NCBI GenBank assembly: GCA_905221605.1
Contig: CAJNDS010001002.1
Coordinates: 180,337-242,336 of the forward strand
Source of the DNA: Symbiodinium natans
Lineage: Eukaryota > Sar > Dinophyceae > Suessiales > Symbiodiniaceae
Direction of reading: 5' to 3'
DNA: 62,000 nucleotides
The translations under genes and the position numbers were made by a program. Positions 38,101 to 41,700 of this stretch are shown here, one piece after another. How positions within the stretch are numbered: position 1 is the stretch's first letter; every line of letters starts with the position of its first letter. Below the pieces are notes generated by a model that was not told the DNA's origin, did not search any database, and saw only the letters and a list, made by a program, of their open reading frames with translations.

Positions 38101-38746
38101 GCGCACAGAGCCGAAGGTGCTCGTGATTGGGCTTGAGGGCAAGAATGTGCCCCGGGCTTTCCTCCAGCTAGTCGTCCGGTGTGCGCAGGAACGCACGCGC
38201 GCGGGCGCCCACGTCGCGCTGCGTTTGCAGGCGCAAAAAGGCGAGTGGGAACCCTGGCGGCTAGAGGAGTGGGGCGCCTTGTTTGGGACGCTCGCAGAGC
38301 CACGCTGGCCTTGGGCTTTCGTGCGGGCTGACATGTGCCAGTTCGCGCGGGCCAGTGGCCGCGGCAACCTCGTTGAGAGCGGGGCCCTGTGGCTCGCCGA
38401 TTTCAGCTTAGAATCGGTAGGTTTGAGGTGTAGTAGGCCGGATGCGTTAGGCGCAGTGCAGCACAAGCACGTTGAGCGCGCGCAAGCCGACTACAACCTC
38501 ATAGGAGCGGCTTTCTGCGCTTCGCTCCAGGACCTTGGTCTGAGGGGCGCAGAAGAGCTGTGCACCGCTGCAGTAGAAAGTTTTCCAGCCACTGCGGGTG
38601 CAGATAGTGTCGCGGCTGCGCCACAGCCCTCTCCAGTCGTTCCCCTCCCGGACGTGCGCTCGGGCGAGGACCTCACGCCAGCAGAGCGTGCGGAGCTGGA
38701 TAAGGAGGTGGATAAGTTGAAGAAGAATGCAAGCGGGGTCAGTTGA
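29189..38746 (+). CDS. ORF1: Gag-protease-(RT thumb)-RNase H-integrase polyprotein
   Basis: 3185 aa from the first in-frame ATG; the frame is open further upstream to a GTG at 29102. Residues about 72-90 are almost all Asp/Glu. Residues 390-595 resemble a retrotransposon capsid (FYEEF...LRGRCRG). Two CCCH fingers (659-678, 732-751; C-x8-C-x5-C-x3-H) replace the usual CCHC knuckle. A retropepsin-like domain has Asp857 in MLDGCAGAN and the flap-side LILGGRALD (956-964). A Cys cluster (about 1115-1178) and a membrane helix (about 1183-1201) follow. Then come RT thumb/connection, RNase H, an alpha/beta region, a CxC...CxxC knuckle, integrase and a Rossmann-like tail. The last 24 residues (LTPAERAELDKEVDKL...) look like the start of RT fingers, cut by the TGA at 38744. 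The polymerase palm is absent from this frame. Confidence 0.9.
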   Translation: MSAEVAGQAEGVTLLEAIEGGDVPYPERMSYVAWLKWRRETGSRPLSKRDGISTTPEQEAALWRKVMKFLHDAEDEDEDEEEEEEDSELVPEASGAGGDSPPRVDVSAAARELAMVPTGAAYVPATAPGSRPAGPSGPPSTAGSVPGTAEGLQAELRANFRPDQEPVADYLTRVSRIVLALKAHGVTVSSRDLDALSTKATLLADEFSKIGGDWHPTKMVRRLRTRFSVAALRGGEDPEDAEEIQREIQCIGELILALGGKESSSQEKVWSSPSDVPVEAVGPRSPGLPQPATASGLGVGLDRGGLHTAEVAGGPSAARDLGATDGDSPLRAKLAALEMEIEALKRGSDGGGSQTGSQNPAGDFAAALAAQTEALKEALAQRGGQSSITTVKTDLTWPTLTDDKSDARDVVLFYEEFEDVCTLANNCRGMSAREKLLALRGRCRGSRMKTYTNAYRAAWKSGEVLSDPQAVYDRIKNKHLMFGESREEREVRVDGEHASLAKGKLTGHQFEPLFEASIADLEAVGLGKTPRELYLSYLRKMPPYLQKEIRNDKRLWPGDPKDGGLRGPQTWEESHKVVLEYEQREAAHRAVSHSVYSTTGSPSADPSVALAEAQKEIKSLKAAAKAAAKGAAAAAKAGADQTFAAASKGAGKGADKKICFHFRDHGNCPKGDACPYSHDKELRRKALAAKKGDQTFATAKGKGKGKGGGKAKANAKPKAAAKGAAKPPGTVCPFFSKNGSCKKGASCDMVHNLTTSGGTPALPANWAPPSGASMSNPFAAFSVQIGSSGVQAGVSGAAGRAAVQQHALPLSKGGRDKFATLDDLPKDWWSLADNEPGGYQYRTVVQVLDRKVECMLDGCAGANHVTEELVVGMMNRAAELGIGTEDPGFPVVRLEKWVHPEYVHGIASGAPVPLKGAAVLRVTLLEGRTADDCRPNTEIFVRCKIAARGTSDWHGLILGGRALDCAGRMGLGFRPGPDFHVLDTLGIRMPRCEDHSKTRKDRAYAFEARLSSLDDASCTEPGGGSRELLRYDGEEPLELSPGDGVLVPVVRESGVSAEGSLSEVVLPVECGVEAVPGLWPTGEGKGFVLLAAQECDHSLQPGEVVAEVRSGLVSTAACGCGAVETVFESEPSPQACADCGVAVASVDHDPCFACGSASRAAARSFQGCSSCARSFGRLRTGARIGVLSVLAAVTVLASVWGGSGPVGRPVEEPGVLTCLNHLPSADSWWEAPGGYASVWGRRPAQKDLGTLAVEKAPYETCLLQRAGEAWRLWDTRDLRVAESVACSDEVPVTERLAVFRTRKGPRWAGWREGSATAGRGASDAVRPADAVDTARCPSYHIVESWDIDKMIEEPPTDYYYEKLAADMRARHPKACPHLLDHLVSLEGFLDKSILFGFSFGISKAEVCVSKGKLLGHNIGRDGSSPDEERCQAVIDFPPLWEKLHIQQFLGCANWLRGYLPVEYGHAAKILGQWQKPGAVFPEGGLGSAATEGCKAFKAIKRMMQNRINLATFDEASAADGSCPLEQIADASGIAVGGSVVQMTRDLSQLKVLMTHSKSLTPAQQNWPPLIQEAFAQLEVKRATRRMFGSIRTLCWTDHANLTRAQTSDIGMDPKLVRWVAEILMDGSEIRSLSGRSATLGDSFSRNPKDRDALLAARTKDLEGLSGQLRGFDLDQYLGEGTEGDGPVPWAVGNDAVPEPAGRVQAAAVPMCVVAALPVRVMVVFDYARWKEQDAELTEIRRVFQASLPGVSVAVRGCWGPFEDTDGLASHFDCGAGRLAGTKKIKRIRVDLLTSCAKVLREASGFRPQFLVGLGQGGLVTAVLRWPLVVELTLQARNLQRKEARAVGEAWAGIKAIWAVRPRLWRTQQGHLEVAEACPELKKDFPEPPLRGFGIVGKQALGAEVLRSLRLDAVRSIDDASIRGMLDEPSRPLWDHEGLCICGKRTYLFSRCPACIEKEAVDTSVEIAEREEPEPPLEGDLEAHEVGLEVNSVLATLDRTGGLVRVRSSTIQQWAVGFRTTPKDAPVPTAYGMLSGKIWKKSHSMKLSLGSQHKDLSKWGDVKPYWTTWVVREDGAVVAGHNCSPLNVVQGDIVVHWSSVVNWHGHRHVVNEQCEVLWRSKGKEVALDPSFGKLIALVGRVTQVIGWRATGEASDPRSSTRQASRVLAQFSSSNEGVEGHWTAGAISRGKNANECKLKGRVLAFLGEEHKGPAVVLELVSHSPILCIWDHSSTKVKVEFKGGVPSLSLIAEEDENRREQLAVEARDAANISEFRVTGSLRTAWYEGQRRDPSLAGSIRKPEPPMVISGDGLLEREVTLRTGQTVVVPVVPNGAAGANGVTWRRACYNSVHCGVLGAHRSAEVTIKLLERAVWWPDLEKDVRTWVAKCLACIKGRSRPTKVEARAVKCGAETCWQEVSVDCEGPNREDREGHRYSLTYFDCLSHAVLLEPMRSLTHAEVRRAFVRCVLRSRTIPSLIRSDRGPEFKNALMAELSAMLGTEWRFSAPLRPCELGANERVHQEVQKVLGAVVRQVGASLSEAWSDWLVVAEYVIDNTPGPHGYTPRDLERSWSLALPLEKDVLRDALQFEPISDWARSQFKQFSELAAAVREHWTRSSEARAKLANRHRRTVDLKPGDRVVWNAPRARSEGAGRVPWKPGLTGPWRVLEVKGHRLTLEPVSMESGGTSSARRGPMEAHAEDCILVPADADGAESREPVVFEDDETGGDGSSRPSLGQQVQGDAKQVEFTLTRRGRDFVLRLGDRIAYRGVGGGPKVCRLGRVTQVDAARAQVGVHRYLPDASGVRVKWRLAYIAEDGALTLSEGTRPAHEAVSVREIISKIDLNRDGVLAAASARKLDKGAYSLQDRTLERASRAGSSVLSIQEALADLLVAEPRVLQPRASPESGAVESWFRRYFLGGVADVLEVAWGDAVVSDAARRHGYRVVPAFVQGKQAYGITWNLAAEEHLEAISGAVLRTEPKVLVIGLEGKNVPRAFLQLVVRCAQERTRAGAHVALRLQAQKGEWEPWRLEEWGALFGTLAEPRWPWAFVRADMCQFARASGRGNLVESGALWLADFSLESVGLRCSRPDALGAVQHKHVERAQADYNLIGAAFCASLQDLGLRGAEELCTAAVESFPATAGADSVAAAPQPSPVVPLPDVRSGEDLTPAERAELDKEVDKLKKNASGVS
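30137..30157 (+). repeat. 21-nt dyad motif, copy 2
   Basis: GCGG + CCCGTGACCTGGGC + GCG. Position 5 is C and 17 is G. In ORF1 it reads AARDLGA, in a linker before the capsid. Confidence 0.8.
30358..30970 (+). other. Capsid-like (retrotrans_gag) region of ORF1
   Basis: Residues about 390-594 are helical and contain VLFYEEFEDVC, LRGRCRGSRMKTY and HQFEPLFEASIADLEAVGL, the general layout of Ty3/gypsy capsids. This would form the particle shell. Sequence similarity is weak by eye, so the assignment rests largely on position before the zinc fingers. Confidence 0.55.
31163..31441 (+). other. Two CCCH zinc fingers (nucleocapsid position)
   Basis: Both fingers fit C-x8-C-x5-C-x3-H exactly (31163-31222 and 31382-31441) and are separated by a Lys/Ala/Gly-rich linker. 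CCCH fingers of this spacing bind single-stranded RNA in cellular proteins; here they likely package the genomic RNA in place of a CCHC knuckle (inference). Confidence 0.85.
31720..32090 (+). other. Retropepsin-like protease region
   Basis: The active-site strand reads CMLDGCAGANHVTEE, with Asp codon 31757, and the second hallmark reads LILGGRALD at 32054. Canonical retropepsins have D-[ST]-G-A; here it is D-G-C-A. The domain lies in the expected position after the nucleocapsid. Confidence 0.6.
32510..32800 (+). other. Cysteine cluster followed by a hydrophobic helix in ORF1
   Basis: Four knuckles (CGC, CADC, CFAC, CSSC) occur within about 60 residues, followed by a 19-residue hydrophobic stretch (IGVLSVLAAVTVLASVW) that could span a membrane. 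I do not recognise the family. The ORF2 region has a comparable membrane helix and Cys finger. Confidence 0.5.
33200..34140 (+). other. RT thumb/connection and RNase H, without palm
   Basis: GISKAEVCVSKGKLLGHNIG and QQFLGCANWLRGYLP match the region that follows YxDD in Ty3/gypsy RT (known pattern: KC.F....FLGH and FLG..NYYR). RNase H follows: IADASG (Asp codon 33773), LIQEAFAQLE, CWTDHANL and GDSFSRNP supply the usual D-E-D-D residues. No YxDD or palm precedes it anywhere in ORF1; the palm is at 38.8-39.2 kb. Confidence 0.8.
34286..34306 (+). repeat. 21-nt dyad motif, copy 3
   Basis: GCGG + GCCGTGTCCAGGCC + GCG. Positions 5/17 are G/C. In ORF1 it reads AGRVQAA, in the linker after RNase H. 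Confidence 0.8.
34310..35060 (+). other. Unrecognised alpha/beta region and zinc knuckle between RNase H and integrase
   Basis: Alternating hydrophobic strands and FLVGLGQGGLVTAVL, which resembles a nucleophile-elbow turn with Gln instead of Ser, suggest an alpha/beta fold. It ends in CICGKR...CPAC, a short zinc knuckle. I do not recognise a family; an alpha/beta hydrolase relic is only a guess. Confidence 0.35.
36190..37220 (+). other. Integrase: HHCC, D-x59-D-x35-E core, GPY/F-like tail
   Basis: The zinc domain reads H-x6-H-x29-C-x2-C starting at the His codon 36233. Catalytic residues are Asp (36440, VSVDCEGP), Asp (36620, RSDRGPEFKN) and Glu (36728, ANERVHQE), which gives the exact D-x35-E spacing of retroviral and Ty3 integrases. 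The C-terminal GLTGPWRVLEVKGHRLTLE resembles the GPY/F module. It inserts the cDNA into chromosomal DNA and appears intact. Confidence 0.93.
37890..38430 (+). other. Rossmann-like region of unknown role after integrase
   Basis: GVADVLEVAWGDAVVSDAA...KVLVIGLEGK...GAHVALRLQAQ alternates beta strands and helices like a class I methyltransferase fold, but I see no catalytic motif such as the PC or ENV signatures of cytosine methyltransferases. Probably degenerate or repurposed; low certainty. Confidence 0.3.
38713..38746 (+). promoter_or_regulatory. ORF1/ORF2 overlap, candidate -1 frameshift region
   Basis: The ORF2 frame opens at 38716 and ORF1 stops at 38744, a 31-nt overlap lying inside the RT fingers. 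The sequence is AAG-rich (AAGTTGAAGAAGAATGCAAG), but I see no canonical X-XXY-YYZ slippery heptamer. A disabling indel is the alternative. Confidence 0.5.
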
Positions 38747-41700
38747 TCCGCGGCAGCTCGGCTTGGGGATCTGCGCCGTTTCCGACCAAGGAAATGCCCA
38801 GCTACAAGCGGCATAGGAAGCGACGCTTGGTGGTTGACTACCGCCGTGTGAATGCCCGAATTAAGCGCTCCACGTACTATTGTCGGCGGGGCAGCGATGT
38901 GCTCGCCGCCGCAGTAGGTTCGGTTTGGTATACCTTCGTGGATGCGGTTAGTGGGTTTAATCAGATTAGGAACACCAAGCGTGCTCGCGAGGTGTTGGCC
39001 ATTGTGGCAAGATCAGGGAAATATCTCCCTGTCGGCCTCACCTTTGGCCCGATTAACGGCCCAGATGATTTCAACTTTGTGGTTGATAGGGCCTATGCCC
39101 CCGGCAGAGGTAGGCGCCTTAAGTATACTAAGGAGTGGATAGCCTACGTGGATGATCTTACTGTTAGGACGGGTAGGGTCATTGATGGGCAGTTTTTCAC
39201 TGATGCCCAAGCCGAGGGGGCGGTGCGCGAAGCGTGCGCCAAGGGGGCAGTCGCGGCTCCGCAGAGCGCGTCGTCTGCTCTTGAAGCCTTAGGCGTTCGC
39301 GGTGCGCACAACTCCAAGCGCGCGAACCATGACGCGGCGCGCTCGGACCAGAATCACCCCACGCGCGTTCTGATGCTCAGGATGTTGGGGCTGTTAGGGT
39401 GTTTCTGTGTTCAGGGCGGGTGTTTTTGGGGCGGGCCGTTTCCCAGGTCGCCGGTCTGCGGGCAGAAGGATTTTTCGTCGTTCGTCGCGTGCAGCTTCGT
39501 TCGTTTGTCCCGTAGCCAGTGTCTTGCAAGCAGGCCTAGAGGTTCGGTCCAAGGTCGAAGCAGAAGCCGTAGAAGCCTTAAAGCCCAGACCTTAAGGAGA
39601 CTCCCCAAACCCCCGCCGCAGCGGTTCAAGTGTGTTGTAGAGCCTAGGGTAGGTAGTCCCTCCCCGCGTTCGTGCCTGTGCACTGCGCCCCGCTGCGGGT
39701 CGCGACCAGACCGCGCGGGAGCGACCGATCGGTCGCCCGGACCTTCGTGGTCAACCACAAGGCCCCGCTGCGGGCCGTGCCCTGGCCGCGCGGGAGCGGC
39801 TGCCTACCACTACTGCACACCGGCCCCTTGCAGCGGGCCATGTCCTGGCCGCTCAAGGGCGCGTCAGGTTTTCCTCGCCCGTCGGAGGTCCAGCAAAGCC
39901 GCGGGCCTCAGTGCCGCGATGGGTGGAGGAGGATCGAAGGGCAGGGGCAAGAGCAAGAGCCCAGGCCCTAAGGGCCGAAAGGGAACGCCCTCGATCGACG
40001 ACGTGCAGCGCCTGCTAGTCCGATGCATGCGGCACGGCGAAGGTGGCTGCAGAGGCCGGTTCGGTCCGGGCGGCCTCTACCCGGTTGATGAGTTGATAGA
40101 ACAACTCGGCATCACCATCAACCAGTACAACCAGGCGGTCGCGCACGACGCCAACCAGCGGAAACCGAGGTTGGACACCTCGCACGCTGGTTTCCTTCGT
40201 GCCTTCCAAGGCCACTCTGCCGATTGCGGCCATCCGATGGGGTTCATGATGGAGGGCCTAAGTGAGACGGCCATCGACGACCTCATACATGAGTATGGCC
40301 CGGCCATGTGGCACGGCACGGACCTGCATGTCGTGCCAAGCCTGATTCAGAACGGCTTGATCCCCGGCGGCGGGTCGGGAGGCCGCCTCGGGGTGCACTA
40401 CGTCCTAGGACACTGCCCCACGCAGTGGGAGGACGGAAGGCGCGGGTTCCGCCGCGGATCGACTTGCATAGTCGAGGTCCGACTGGCGGTCCTGCGGGAC
40501 GCCGGAGTGCCCATCTATGCTGGAGCGGATGGGGTGGCCCTCACTGGCCAGATTAGAGCCACCGGCATTTCCCGCATCTGGGCACTCCCCAAGGGCTCGC
40601 CTGTCTACTCAGTCTTGATAGCTGAGTTGGAAGTGGATCGGTTGGTCCAGCGTGTCGACCTAAAGAGTTTAGGCGACGCCAGTGCGGGCCCATACCCGCC
40701 ATTGGGGCGAGGACCGAAACTGGGCACGGTCCAAGCGTCCCAAGCTGCTGCGGCCAGCAGTGGCGCGGCGAGCTCCTCGACGGTTGTGCTGGCCCCTGCG
40801 GGCCGTGTCATGGCCGCGGGGGCCGCCCAACCTGTTTCCCCTCCGAAGGCCGCGCCTAAGGCAAAAGGGCGTCCCTCAGGGACTCCTAGGACTTCGATCG
40901 TTCCAGCGAAGCCCAAGGTGTACCCTAGGCGCAACATTCCTGCCCCCAACGTCCTCGAGGCCGAAGACTCGCTCGAGGAAGAGGCAGCCCGAGAAGCTGA
41001 AGGTGTCGAGGAAGATAGTTCCAGCTCGGATCTTCCCGACACGCGGGCGCCTCCAGCCGCGGTCAAGGTGAAGGAGGACGAGGAGCCCGCTAGTGGGGCC
41101 CAGGCCGAGAGCATAGAGGAAGGAGTCCTCGTGCTCGGCCAGTCGGTGGTCACCAGCGCGAAGGAGTACCTCGCGCGGTCCGAAGCTCTTCTGAGAGCGC
41201 AGAAGCTCCAGTCGAAAATACTGGAGGTTGCGGGAACTGCGATGGTGAAGCTGGAGAAGATCACCAAGCGTGAGGAGTCCCTCAAAACACTGCGCCGAGA
41301 GGGAGAGAGTCGGGCGGCCGGGGAAGGCGCCGACGGGGAAGAGGTGTCTGACGATGGTCAGGACGCCCCCGGGGTTGCGGGGTCGAGCAGTTCCGCCAGG
41401 CCTGCAGGAGGCGGGACCGCCCAGTCCGCCCCGGCCCCAGAGGAGCCTCGCCCCAACGCTGACGGCCACTACGGATGTTCGGCTCCGGGATGCGGGCTGG
41501 CCTTTGAGTCGCTGGTGCAGTACCACTTGCATCAGGCGGCCTGCCATGGCGCCTCTCTTCCGCCCAACCTGGGGATCAGCCCCTCCGCACCTCTTGACCC
41601 TTTTCGTCAGGACTGGCGGGGACCGCTGTTCCGCCTAGGAAAGGACGGTGGGTATGGGGAGGTGCCCATGCTCCGAGTGATTAGGTACCACAAAGCCAAC

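Larger units (their letters stand above)
39400..39918 (+). other. Arg/Pro/Cys-rich open spacer between RT palm and KptA
   Basis: No domain is recognisable and the translation is low-complexity. It holds three copies of the 21-nt dyad motif in a codon phase different from the copies inside domains, and pyrimidine-rich stretches with AG (e.g. TTTTCCTCG before CCAG at 39889-39892) that could serve as trans-splice acceptors for the ATG at 39919 (inference). Confidence 0.5.
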
